DNA of 64,000 nt from JANLUX01 sp031366005 (lineage in GTDB: Bacteria > Bacteroidota > Bacteroidia > AKYH767-A > OLB10): positions 1-64,000 of the forward strand of contig JANLZB010000055.1 of NCBI GenBank assembly GCA_031366005.1, written 5' to 3'. A program made the position numbers and the translations under genes. Below, one piece after another: positions 9,155 through 17,049 of this stretch. The first letter of the stretch is position 1; every line of letters starts with the position of its first letter. The notes beneath the pieces were generated by a model. That model ran no database searches and was not told the DNA's origin. It worked only from the letters and a program-made list of their open reading frames with translations.

Positions 9155-9562
9155 ATGGCAACAGCGGAGACTGTTTATCTCGGAGAATTAAGAACCAGAT
9201 CTAAGCATTTACAATCAGGAGTTGAAATTATTACTGATGCCCCACTTGACAATCAAGGTAAAGGAGAAGCTTTTTCACCAACTGATTTGTTAGCATCTTC
9301 ATTGGGAAGTTGCATGCTTACTATAATGGGAATTGCGGCACGCACCCATAAATTTAATATTGAAGGAACAAATATTGAAATAACAAAAGTGATGGCAGCC
9401 AATCCTCGCAGAGTGGCAGAAGTGCATGTTCATTTCACAATGCCTCCGTTAACTTATACTGAACAGCAGAAGAAAATTCTATACATCGCAGCAACTACTT
9501 GCCCCGTTGCTTTAAGCATTCATCCTGATATAAAACAAATAGTGGATTTTGTTTACAAATAA
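9155..9562 (+). CDS. OsmC-family peroxiredoxin-like protein
   Basis: A 135-residue protein of the OsmC/Ohr fold. The two redox cysteines are Cys53 in LGSCMLTIMGIAA and Cys116 in TTCPVALSIHP, with the FSPTDLLASSLGSC helix start that defines OsmC proteins. Such proteins reduce organic hydroperoxides or act in sulfur trafficking in the cytosol. This subtype (C-terminal ATTCPVALSIHPD) is closer to YhfA-like OsmC proteins than to Ohr. It is probably monocistronic, followed by a perfect inverted repeat at 9572-9626. Confidence 0.9.
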   Translation: MATAETVYLGELRTRSKHLQSGVEIITDAPLDNQGKGEAFSPTDLLASSLGSCMLTIMGIAARTHKFNIEGTNIEITKVMAANPRRVAEVHVHFTMPPLTYTEQQKKILYIAATTCPVALSIHPDIKQIVDFVYK

Positions 9563-9571
9563 TAGTTTAAT

Positions 9572-9626
9572 AGTTTAAAGTCTAAAGTCACATGCGCAAC
9601 CAACTTTAAACTTTAGACTTTAAACT
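9572..9626. repeat. Perfect 17-bp inverted repeat between the OsmC and deaminase genes
   Basis: The arm AGTTTAAAGTCTAAAGT at 9572-9588 is exactly complementary to 9610-9626, with a 21-nt loop. It contains no GC-rich core and no T tract, so it looks more like a repeat-family hairpin than an ordinary rho-independent terminator. It may still separate transcription of the two flanking genes. Confidence 0.75.
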
Positions 9627-9642
9627 CATTTATCTTTACCTC

Positions 9643-10119
9643 ATGAATCCTGAACAAATTGAGTTTATGCGTGAAGCCATCCGGCTTTCTAAAGAAGGTA
9701 TGACCAATGGATATGGAGGTCCGTTTGGCGCAGTGGTGGTGAAGGATGGAAAAATTGTTGGTCGGGGATATAACAAAGTAACTTCAACCAACGATCCTAC
9801 TGCACATGCGGAAGTAGTTGCCATACGTGATGCATGTAAAAATCTTGAAACATTCCAGCTGGAAGGTTGTGATATTTATACAAGCTGTGAACCTTGCCCG
9901 ATGTGTATGGGTGCAATCTACTGGGCTCGTCCATCCAATGTTTATTTCGGCTGCACACGTGAAGATGCTGCTAAAATCGGTTTTGATGATTCCTATATTT
10001 ATAATGAATTAAAACTGGATATTGCAGAAAGAGGAATACCACTTAATAATTTTTCACGAGAAGAAGCATTGATTGTTTTTGATGAGTGGGAGAGGAAAGA
10101 GAATAAAACGAAGTATTGA
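9643..10119 (+). CDS. Nucleoside/guanine deaminase (CDA superfamily)
   Basis: A 158-residue zinc-dependent deaminase. His55 and Glu57 (TAHAEV) give the first zinc ligand and the proton shuttle; Cys85 and Cys88 (PCPMC) are the other ligands. The TREDAAKIGFDD segment and the long C-terminal helix with NFSREEALIVFDEW match Bacillus-type guanine deaminase, which converts guanine to xanthine. The tRNA adenosine deaminase TadA is related but usually lacks this C-terminal swap helix, so guanine deaminase is the better call. It converges on the permease gene with 2 bp between stops. A TATCTTTA near-match to the -7 box ends 5-6 nt before the ATG. Confidence 0.85.
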   Translation: MNPEQIEFMREAIRLSKEGMTNGYGGPFGAVVVKDGKIVGRGYNKVTSTNDPTAHAEVVAIRDACKNLETFQLEGCDIYTSCEPCPMCMGAIYWARPSNVYFGCTREDAAKIGFDDSYIYNELKLDIAERGIPLNNFSREEALIVFDEWERKENKTKY

Positions 10120-10121
10120 AT

Positions 10122-11348
10122 TCAATCAAACCGCAACACCTTCACCGGAGAAATTTTTGCAACAACAGCAGAGGGAATAATTAACATTAAAGTGCAAATC
10201 AAAATTGCTCCACCATTTATCAGTAACCATCCGGTGACAGTAAAATTAATTGGTACCACGGGCATGTAATACGATTCCTGATCTAATTTAATTAAACCGA
10301 AATGATGTTGAATCCAACCTAATCCCAATCCTATCACATTGCCCCAGAAAGCACCTTGTAAAATAATATAACCTGCAAGATAAATAAACATTTTGCGTAA
10401 GCTTTTATCCTTCGCTCCCAATGCTTTCAGCAAACCGATGGAAGTGGTGTTTTCAAGAATTAAAATCAGCAATGTAGAAATCATGGCAATAGACGAAACC
10501 ATCACCATTAATGTGATGATGATTACTACGTTGATATTTTGCAACTCAAGCCAGTTAAAAATCTGTGGGTATAATTCAGTCGCTGTTTTGGTATTGTATT
10601 GAAAACCGATGCTTTGATAAATGGCTGCTGCGGTTTCGTTCACTTTGCTGTAATCATCTACAAAAATTTCATAACCACCAATTTGTTTTGCAGTCCAATC
10701 ATTGAGGGATTGAATTTGTCTTATATCGCATAGAATAAAAATATTGTCAAACTCATCTGACAATCCGGTATTGTAAATTCCGCTTACTTCAAATTTCCTG
10801 ATTTTTTTTCCCTGCTGAATAAAAAACACGAGAAAGCTATCGTGCAATTTGAGATTTAATTTACGGCTGATGTTAGCTGATATGATTACTTTTTTTGTGG
10901 AAGTATCATTGGATAAGTGCAACACATCTCCTTCCACCATCTTATCTTTAAAAAAACTCCAGTCAAAATCTTTATCTATTCCTTTCAGTACGATACCTTG
11001 TAATTCGGTTTGTGTTTTTAGAATACCAGCTTTGGTTGCGTAAGTCTGAATATGTTTTACACCGCTTACTTTTTTAACCTGTTGTTCAAGAATATTATTT
11101 ATGTCTAATGGCGCTTCTTCAAATGAACTGTTGTTATCAAAAATGGTGATGCGGATATGAGAAACAAAGCCGGTGACTTTCTTTGAAATTTCATTGCGAA
11201 AACCGGTTACAATCATCACAGCTACAATCATCACAGCAATGCCCAGGGCAACACTGGTGATAGCTGCACGGATTACAGGTTTGTTAAACCTGCCAGTATT
11301 GCTTCCTCCGCTTATGAATTTTTTGGCTATGTAATACTCGTAACGCAT
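10122..11348 (-). CDS. ABC transporter permease, LolC/LolE (FtsX/MacB) type
   Basis: A 408-residue integral membrane protein with the MacB/FtsX plan: helix 1 near residues 25-50 (TSVALGIAVMIVAVMIVTG), a large periplasmic domain to about residue 265, then three helices (NINVVIIITLMVMVSSIAMIS, a pair near 320-350, and a final one near 375-395) ending in KISPVKVLRFD. This layout fits the lipoprotein-releasing Lol permeases that move lipoproteins from the inner membrane toward the outer membrane. No ATPase gene lies beside it, so it presumably pairs with a LolD encoded elsewhere. Confidence 0.85.
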   Translation of the reverse strand: MRYEYYIAKKFISGGSNTGRFNKPVIRAAITSVALGIAVMIVAVMIVTGFRNEISKKVTGFVSHIRITIFDNNSSFEEAPLDINNILEQQVKKVSGVKHIQTYATKAGILKTQTELQGIVLKGIDKDFDWSFFKDKMVEGDVLHLSNDTSTKKVIISANISRKLNLKLHDSFLVFFIQQGKKIRKFEVSGIYNTGLSDEFDNIFILCDIRQIQSLNDWTAKQIGGYEIFVDDYSKVNETAAAIYQSIGFQYNTKTATELYPQIFNWLELQNINVVIIITLMVMVSSIAMISTLLILILENTTSIGLLKALGAKDKSLRKMFIYLAGYIILQGAFWGNVIGLGLGWIQHHFGLIKLDQESYYMPVVPINFTVTGWLLINGGAILICTLMLIIPSAVVAKISPVKVLRFD

Positions 11349-11421
11349 CTCAGTTATTCACAAAAATGGACTAAATTTTTTTCTTTGAATGTATCTTCAA
11401 AAAAAAGTTGTTTAACACTGT

Positions 11422-11429
11422 AACCTTTG
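11422..11429 (+). promoter_or_regulatory. Probable -7 box of the two-component gene block
   Basis: AACCTTTG differs at one position from TAnnTTTG. It overlaps the first in-frame TTG (11427) of the kinase frame, which argues that translation starts further downstream, at GTG 11493. It could drive the whole same-strand signalling block. Confidence 0.4.
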
Positions 11430-11492
11430 CTCCATAACCTTAGTAAAACAGGTTTATATTCTGTTATTCATATATTAAAGCCAAAACAAAAC

Positions 11493-12332
11493 GTGGAAAC
11501 AATTGCAAATGTTAATAATACACTACTCAGCAAACAATTGGAAAAATTCATTGGCAACAATCCTGTGCCCGGTTATATGGAAGATTTTATCACTGCTGTT
11601 GAAAGAACTTATTTTCAATATGAAAGGGAACTTGAACATGTAAGTAATCTTGAAAAAATTAATCGCGAACTCGATCAGTTTGCTTATATAGTTTCTCATG
11701 ATCTCAAAGCGCCATTAAGAGCGATGTCAAGTTTGATAAGCTGGATTGAGGAAGACTCAGGAGAATTTATGACTAAGGATTCTCAGGAAAATCTTCAAAT
11801 CATTGTAGGGAGAATTCAAAGAATGGAAAATCTTATTCAAGGCATATTGGCTTATTCAAAAGCAGGAAAAGAAAAAACGGAGAAAACGGTAGTGAATGTA
11901 AAAGAGTTGCTCAATGAAATCATAGACTCTGTTTCTGTACCACCGCATATTACTATTACAAACAAAGTGGAAGTGTCACATCTTCTCACAGAGAAAATAA
12001 AGCTGAGTCAGGTTTTTGCAAATCTTATTTCCAATGCAATTAAATACAATGATAAAAGCAAGGGCGAAATAGAAATTGGTTGTTATGAATATGATAACTG
12101 GTGTCAGTTTTATGTTCAGGATAACGGACCTGGAATTGAAAAGGAATATCACGAAAAAGTTTTTATGATTTTTCAGACACTCAATTCACGTGATGAAATT
12201 GAGAGCACCGGAATAGGACTATCAATTGTGAAGAAGATTGTAGAAGAACAAAATGGGAAAATATGGGTTGAATCAGAAACTGGAAAAGGTTCACGTTTTG
12301 TTTTTACCTGGCCTGCTATAAAACAACAATAA
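11493..12332 (+). CDS. Cytosolic sensor histidine kinase
   Basis: About 279 residues from GTG 11493; an earlier TTG at 11427 overlaps the putative promoter. There is no membrane helix. The HisKA domain has phospho-acceptor His69 in YIVSHDLKAP. The HATPase_c domain shows the N box (NLISNAIKYND), the G1 box (DNGPGIE) and the G2 box (STGIGLSI). The N-terminus is a coiled-coil linker without a recognisable sensor domain, so input probably comes from a partner protein. The FAYIVSHDLKAPLRAM region is the form seen in bacteriophytochrome-like kinases. It is followed after 21 bp by a single-domain receiver, probably its phosphorylation target. Confidence 0.88.
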   Translation: METIANVNNTLLSKQLEKFIGNNPVPGYMEDFITAVERTYFQYERELEHVSNLEKINRELDQFAYIVSHDLKAPLRAMSSLISWIEEDSGEFMTKDSQENLQIIVGRIQRMENLIQGILAYSKAGKEKTEKTVVNVKELLNEIIDSVSVPPHITITNKVEVSHLLTEKIKLSQVFANLISNAIKYNDKSKGEIEIGCYEYDNWCQFYVQDNGPGIEKEYHEKVFMIFQTLNSRDEIESTGIGLSIVKKIVEEQNGKIWVESETGKGSRFVFTWPAIKQQ

Positions 12333-12353
12333 CAAATTAAAAAAATAAAAAAA

Positions 12354-12797
12354 ATGGAAGAGAAATTATTACACGTCATGCTTGTTGAAGATGATAGCGT
12401 TGATGTAATGAATGTGCAACGCGCTTTTAAAAAGAACAATATTAATAATCCGCTACATGTAGCATTTAACGGAGTGGAAGCGCTAAACATGCTGCGTGGT
12501 ACAAATGGAAAACCCAAAATGAATCCTTTGCCGGGAGTAATACTTTGCGATATCAATATGCCTAAGATGAATGGCATTGAATTTCTCAAAGAGCTTCGTA
12601 ATGACGAGGCGTTGAAATCATGCAGTGTATTTATAATGACTACCTCAAACGATGAACAGGATAAGTTTGAAGCATACCAATTGAATGTAGCCGGTTATGT
12701 TTTAAAACCACTTTCATTTGAAAAATTTGTGAGTGCAGTTTCCATTCTGAACAATTACTGGAAGTTATGTGAACACCCTGAGTTAGTTGCTTCATAA
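12354..12797 (+). CDS. Single-domain response regulator (Rcp1-like)
   Basis: A 147-residue receiver with nothing attached. Acidic pocket EDD is at residues 11-13, phospho-acceptor Asp66 in LCDINMPKMNG, the switch threonine in IMTTSNDE, and the conserved Lys in YVLKPLSFEKF. The extended loop between beta3 and alpha3 (RGTNGKPKMNPLPG) is characteristic of Rcp1-type regulators paired with phytochrome-like kinases. It would act as a phosphate carrier or by protein contact rather than by binding DNA. It sits between the soluble kinase and the hybrid kinase, all co-oriented. Confidence 0.9.
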   Translation: MEEKLLHVMLVEDDSVDVMNVQRAFKKNNINNPLHVAFNGVEALNMLRGTNGKPKMNPLPGVILCDINMPKMNGIEFLKELRNDEALKSCSVFIMTTSNDEQDKFEAYQLNVAGYVLKPLSFEKFVSAVSILNNYWKLCEHPELVAS

Positions 12798-12830
12798 AAT
12801 AAACCGGCTAAACCCACGTCAAAAATCTTT

Positions 12831-15173
12831 ATGACTAAAAATAATTCAGCATTAAATAAAATAAAGGTTCTGCTTGTAGAAGATGTACAGGCAGATCGCA
12901 TTATGATTACAAGGGCAATTCATAACGCGGGATTTGACTGCGAAATGAAATATGCTGAGAATATTGATGACGCGCTTACACTTTCCTTTGTCCATCATTT
13001 TGATTGTATTTTACTTGATTATTATTATCCTACTGCAGGTAACGGCCTTGATTTTATAAAAACATATCAGTCGCGCGGTGGTCGCACACCCATTGTTATT
13101 GTTACTTCTCACAATGAAATAAGCATGGCTGTTGAAGTAATGAAATCAGGCGCCAGCGATTATATATGTAAAGATGAATTATCACCTGATCATTTAATAA
13201 AAAGCTTTAATTATATCTTAAGATTAAAAATGGCGGAAGAAAGCCGCCAGGCCGCTGAACGTGCATTGATTGAAAGTGAGATGCGGATGAAAAGCATCAT
13301 TGAACGATCACCGGTAATTGTATTTACAATTGATGGCGGTGGGTTTTTTAAACTGTTCAAGGGAAAAGGTGTTGATCACATTAATATAATACATGAACAG
13401 ATCATTGGTCAAAACATTCAGGATGTGAGCCATCTTACACCTGTCAGGTACCAGGATTATAAGATAGCATTAACAGGTAAAGAACTTTCTTTCAGAGTGG
13501 AAGTCAATAATCATTTTTTTGATGTGAACTATATACCTGTTCAAAACCATCTTGGAAAAATAACTTCTTTGATGGGCGTTGCGATTGACATTACAGATTT
13601 TAAACGCAGTGAAGTTGAATTGAAAAACGCAATTGTAGTAACAGAGGCTGAGTCAAAAGTAAAGGAACAGTTTCTGGCCAATATGAGTCATGAATTGAGA
13701 ACTCCGATTCATGGTATCATTTGTTTAATTGATTTTGTTTTAAAAACTTCCTTGACAGATGATCAGTTGAAATACTTAGATCTTGCAAAACGATCAGCAG
13801 ACAGTTTACTTTTTATCGTGAATGATATTCTTGACCTGAGTAAAATACAGGCATCCAAAATGACTTTTGAAGAAATTTCGTTTGACCTTACAGACACTCT
13901 TCAATCCTCAACAGGCGCTTTTATACCATCAGCAATTGTAAAAGGAATTGAATTAAATCTGAATATTAATGAAAATGTTCCTGCCACAGTTTGTGGTGAT
14001 CCCGCACGCTTAACGCAAATCATTAATAATATTCTTGGCAATGCAATCAAATTTACAGAGAGGGGAGCGGTAAATATCACAGTTTCCTGTAAAGAAAAAA
14101 ATGAGAGCCATTCAATAATTGTGTTTGAAATTAAAGATTCCGGCATGGGAATTCCAACACATATTTTGCCAACCATATTTGAAACTTTTTCTCAGGCCGG
14201 TAATGATATCAGCCGAAAATATGGCGGAACAGGCTTAGGTCTTACAATTTCAAAACAATTAGTGGAGCAACAAAACGGAAACATCACCGTACAAAGCAAA
14301 GTAAGTGAAGGTTCAACATTTACTATTAGCATACCATATAAAATAAATAATGCAGTAAAAAAATCGAATAAGAATAATACCCCTCTTACAATGAATAAAA
14401 CAATTACAAAAAAATTAAATATCCTGGTGGCAGAAGACAATGATATCAATCGTTTCATTATTAAAAAGATGATGGATGATTGGGGATTTGATCATGAATT
14501 TGCGATTACCGGTTTCGAAGTGATTGAAAAAGCAAAGCAGGCTGCTTATGACTTAATTCTTATGGATATTGAAATGCCGGAGATGAATGGTTATGAAGCA
14601 ACCGCACATATCCGTAAAGAGTTATCTGCAGGAAAAAATAATATTCCGATTATTGCTATGACAGGTCATGCAATGAATGGCGAAAGGGAAAAATGTATTG
14701 AAACAGGGATGAGTGATTATATATCAAAGCCATTTCAAAGTGATGATCTGAGGAGGAAAATTGTTGACTGCATGGAGAAACTAAACGATCAAAATGTATT
14801 TACATTAAATCCACCTGCAACTACTCAACGTTGTACTAACCTTGATTTCCTAAATGAAATATCAGATGGAAACGAAGTTTTCTTTAAAGAATTTATCACC
14901 TTATTTTTAAATAGCGCACCTGTTGCAGTGACTGATATGGAAACTGCATTAAAAAATAAAGATTGGGAAATGATGCGTCAGGTGGCACATAAAATAAAAC
15001 CATCATTTAATTATGTTGGATTAAAAGATTTAAACAAAGCAGCTGCGCGTATTGAAGATTTATCTAAAAATCTATCGCAGCTTGATGAGATACCTGCACT
15101 TGTCAATGCAATAAAAACGACTTGTGAAATTGCCTTTCTGGAATTAAGACAAGAAATAAAAATAGCTGCATAA
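12831..15173 (+). CDS. Hybrid histidine kinase REC-PAS-HisKA-HATPase-REC-HPt
   Basis: A 780-residue cytosolic hybrid kinase. Order: an N-terminal receiver (Asp63 in LLDYYYP, residues about 11-130), a coiled coil, a PAS domain (about 150-260), HisKA with His287 (MSHELRTP), HATPase_c with NNILGNAIKF, DSGMGIP and GGTGLGL boxes (to about 505), a second receiver (Asp579 in LMDIEMPEMNG), and an HPt domain with His720 in VAHKIKPSFNYVG. It therefore holds a complete multistep phosphorelay in one chain. The N-terminal receiver suggests it is controlled by another kinase, perhaps the upstream gene. There are no membrane segments. Confidence 0.92.
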   Translation: MTKNNSALNKIKVLLVEDVQADRIMITRAIHNAGFDCEMKYAENIDDALTLSFVHHFDCILLDYYYPTAGNGLDFIKTYQSRGGRTPIVIVTSHNEISMAVEVMKSGASDYICKDELSPDHLIKSFNYILRLKMAEESRQAAERALIESEMRMKSIIERSPVIVFTIDGGGFFKLFKGKGVDHINIIHEQIIGQNIQDVSHLTPVRYQDYKIALTGKELSFRVEVNNHFFDVNYIPVQNHLGKITSLMGVAIDITDFKRSEVELKNAIVVTEAESKVKEQFLANMSHELRTPIHGIICLIDFVLKTSLTDDQLKYLDLAKRSADSLLFIVNDILDLSKIQASKMTFEEISFDLTDTLQSSTGAFIPSAIVKGIELNLNINENVPATVCGDPARLTQIINNILGNAIKFTERGAVNITVSCKEKNESHSIIVFEIKDSGMGIPTHILPTIFETFSQAGNDISRKYGGTGLGLTISKQLVEQQNGNITVQSKVSEGSTFTISIPYKINNAVKKSNKNNTPLTMNKTITKKLNILVAEDNDINRFIIKKMMDDWGFDHEFAITGFEVIEKAKQAAYDLILMDIEMPEMNGYEATAHIRKELSAGKNNIPIIAMTGHAMNGEREKCIETGMSDYISKPFQSDDLRRKIVDCMEKLNDQNVFTLNPPATTQRCTNLDFLNEISDGNEVFFKEFITLFLNSAPVAVTDMETALKNKDWEMMRQVAHKIKPSFNYVGLKDLNKAAARIEDLSKNLSQLDEIPALVNAIKTTCEIAFLELRQEIKIAA

Positions 15174-15199
15174 AAAATAATTGATTTAATAAAAATAAA

Positions 15200-16369
15200 A
15201 TGGCGAGAATATTTATTGTAGAAGATGATGTAATGGTGGCTTCGCTGATGAAACAAGCACTATCAAAAAATGACAAGTATGAATTGCATCATTTTACCAA
15301 TGCAGAAGATTGTATCAATAATCTGCATCTCAATCCGGATATAATTACGGTTGATTACAATCTTCCGGGTATGGACGGGCTTACGCTGATGAGCAGGATT
15401 AAAACCTATAATCAGAATATTATGGTGATCATTTGTTCTGGTCAGGGAAGTGTGGAAGTAGTAATCAGCAGTTACCGCAACGGAGCACAGGATTATATTT
15501 TGAAAAATGATAACATGATGGCTGATGTTGAACGATCAGTAAATAATCTTGCTATGAGTGTTGTTCTTCGCAAGGAAGTAGAGCTTTTACAGGATCAGAT
15601 TATTGACAGACATCGTTATTCAAACATAATTGGAAATAGTCAGCCCATTCTTAGAGTATTACGCCTGATACAGAAAGTAGAAAAAAATAATATGATGGTA
15701 CTAGTGACAGGGCAAAGCGGAACCGGAAAGGAATTAGTAGCAAGTGCATTGCATTATAATTCAACACGTGCACGTAAGCCATTTGTGATTGTAAACATGG
15801 GAGCAATCCCTGATGAGTTGGTAGAGAGTGAATTATTTGGTCATGAGAAAGGAGCATTTACTGATGCACGGGATAAAAGAATAGGAAAGTTTGAAGAAGC
15901 TGATGGTGGAACTATTTTCCTTGACGAAATTGGAGAGATGGACATGGGCCTGCAGGCAAAACTTTTGCGCGTGTTGCAGGAAAAAGAAGTGACACGAATC
16001 GGAAGCAACAAAACAATGAAACTTGATTTCAGACTTATTGCGGCAACCAATAAAAATTTAACACAGGAAGTAAAAGAAGGACGTTTCAGAGAAGATTTAT
16101 TTTACCGCCTGCAAGGATTTTTAATTCATCTCCCTCCGTTAAAAGAGCGTGGTGATGATATCATTTTATTAGCCAAACACTTTCTTGAATCCTTTTGCAA
16201 ACTTAACAAGCTACCACAATTCACTATTGCTAAAGAAGCAATTAAGTTCATGCTTGAATATTCATGGCCCGGAAATGTTCGCGAGTTAAAATCAATTGTT
16301 GAGCGTGCTACTCTTATGGCTGAAAATAATGCAATCACTTTAGAGGATTTGACATTCGTTACAGCATAA
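15200..16369 (+). CDS. NtrC-family sigma54 activator lacking a DNA-binding domain
   Basis: A 389-residue REC-AAA+ protein. The receiver has phospho-acceptor Asp52 (TVDYNLPGMDG). The sigma54-interaction AAA+ domain shows Walker A GQSGTGKE near residue 170, the sigma54-contact motif GAFTDA at 217-222, Walker B GGTIFLDEIGEM near 235, and WPGNVREL near 355. The protein ends about 25 residues later (LEDLTFVTA) without the Fis-type helix-turn-helix that normally follows. It would thus activate sigma54 RNA polymerase from solution or through a partner. The stop is clean and the next gene starts about 30 bp on, so this looks like the natural end. Confidence 0.9.
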   Translation: MARIFIVEDDVMVASLMKQALSKNDKYELHHFTNAEDCINNLHLNPDIITVDYNLPGMDGLTLMSRIKTYNQNIMVIICSGQGSVEVVISSYRNGAQDYILKNDNMMADVERSVNNLAMSVVLRKEVELLQDQIIDRHRYSNIIGNSQPILRVLRLIQKVEKNNMMVLVTGQSGTGKELVASALHYNSTRARKPFVIVNMGAIPDELVESELFGHEKGAFTDARDKRIGKFEEADGGTIFLDEIGEMDMGLQAKLLRVLQEKEVTRIGSNKTMKLDFRLIAATNKNLTQEVKEGRFREDLFYRLQGFLIHLPPLKERGDDIILLAKHFLESFCKLNKLPQFTIAKEAIKFMLEYSWPGNVRELKSIVERATLMAENNAITLEDLTFVTA

Positions 16370-16401
16370 AATAAATTTAAAAAATCATAAGTCTTTTGTT
16401 G

Positions 16402-16887
16402 ATGTTTAATAACACTGAAAAAAAAATACAAAGAATGGAGCCTGGTGAATTTCAGTTTAAGTGTGTAATGATTGTTGATGATACTAAAATTGACCGTTAT
16501 ATAGCCACTCATGTAATAAGGAATAATCATTTTAGTGAAAATATTCTTGAATTTGATATGGCAACACACGCCATTAAATACCTGGAACAAAACCAGGAAC
16601 ATCCTGAATTGCTTCCTGAAATTATTTTATTAGATATAAGAATGCCCGAGATGGATGGCTTTCAGTTTTTAGAAAGATTATCCCTCTTGCCACAGTCAGT
16701 GAAACATAGTTGTTGTATAGTGATGCTTTCTTCTTCACTTGATCCGCTGGATCATAATCGTGCAGAAAACAGTCTTGTAGTCAAAAAATTTGTTAATAAG
16801 CCCCTCAGAAAAGAAAATTTGGATGAGATTGTTTCTTTATACAATAATTTATACGCTGTAACTCATAGCGAGAAAGGAATAATTTAA
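16402..16887 (+). CDS. Single-domain response regulator
   Basis: About 161 residues from ATG 16402; a second ATG at 16435 is also possible. The receiver has the acidic pair in VMIVDDTKID, phospho-acceptor Asp78 in LLDIRMPEMDG, the switch serine in IVMLSSSLD, and the conserved Lys in FVNKPLRKEN. No output domain follows, so it is probably another phosphate-transfer or protein-interaction element of the cluster. The gene before it is the NtrC-like activator and the one after it is a membrane kinase. Confidence 0.88.
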   Translation: MFNNTEKKIQRMEPGEFQFKCVMIVDDTKIDRYIATHVIRNNHFSENILEFDMATHAIKYLEQNQEHPELLPEIILLDIRMPEMDGFQFLERLSLLPQSVKHSCCIVMLSSSLDPLDHNRAENSLVVKKFVNKPLRKENLDEIVSLYNNLYAVTHSEKGII

Positions 16888-16929
16888 TTAGCGTGCAAAT
16901 AATTATTAAGAGTTATTTTGTAGAAATGT

Positions 16930-17049
16930 ATGTTCAGTTTTAATTTCAATAATCCGTTAGGTTTTTTAATTGCATTTATTCCTGCGTTGATGAACCTGGG
17001 AATAGTGTGATATATTTATTGGAAATTACCTGAGAACCGTTTAACAAGT
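16930..17049 (+). other. Upstream in-frame extension of the membrane kinase, interrupted by TGA
   Basis: ATG 16930 opens a frame reading MFSFNFNNPLGFLIAFIPAL followed by MNLGIV, then a TGA at 17008-17010, then YIYWKLPENRL leading directly into the kinase frame at 17050. The segment before the stop is strongly hydrophobic, like the first helix of a 7TM-type kinase sensor. The stop therefore looks like a nonsense change within the true 5' end of the gene. Other genes here end in TGA, so TGA is a normal stop in this genome. Confidence 0.75.

Noticed and set aside
11427..11492. TTG-started N-terminal extension of the first histidine kinase
   Set aside because: The TTG overlaps the probable -7 box at 11422-11429. 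The transcript would begin after it, so GTG 11493 is preferred.
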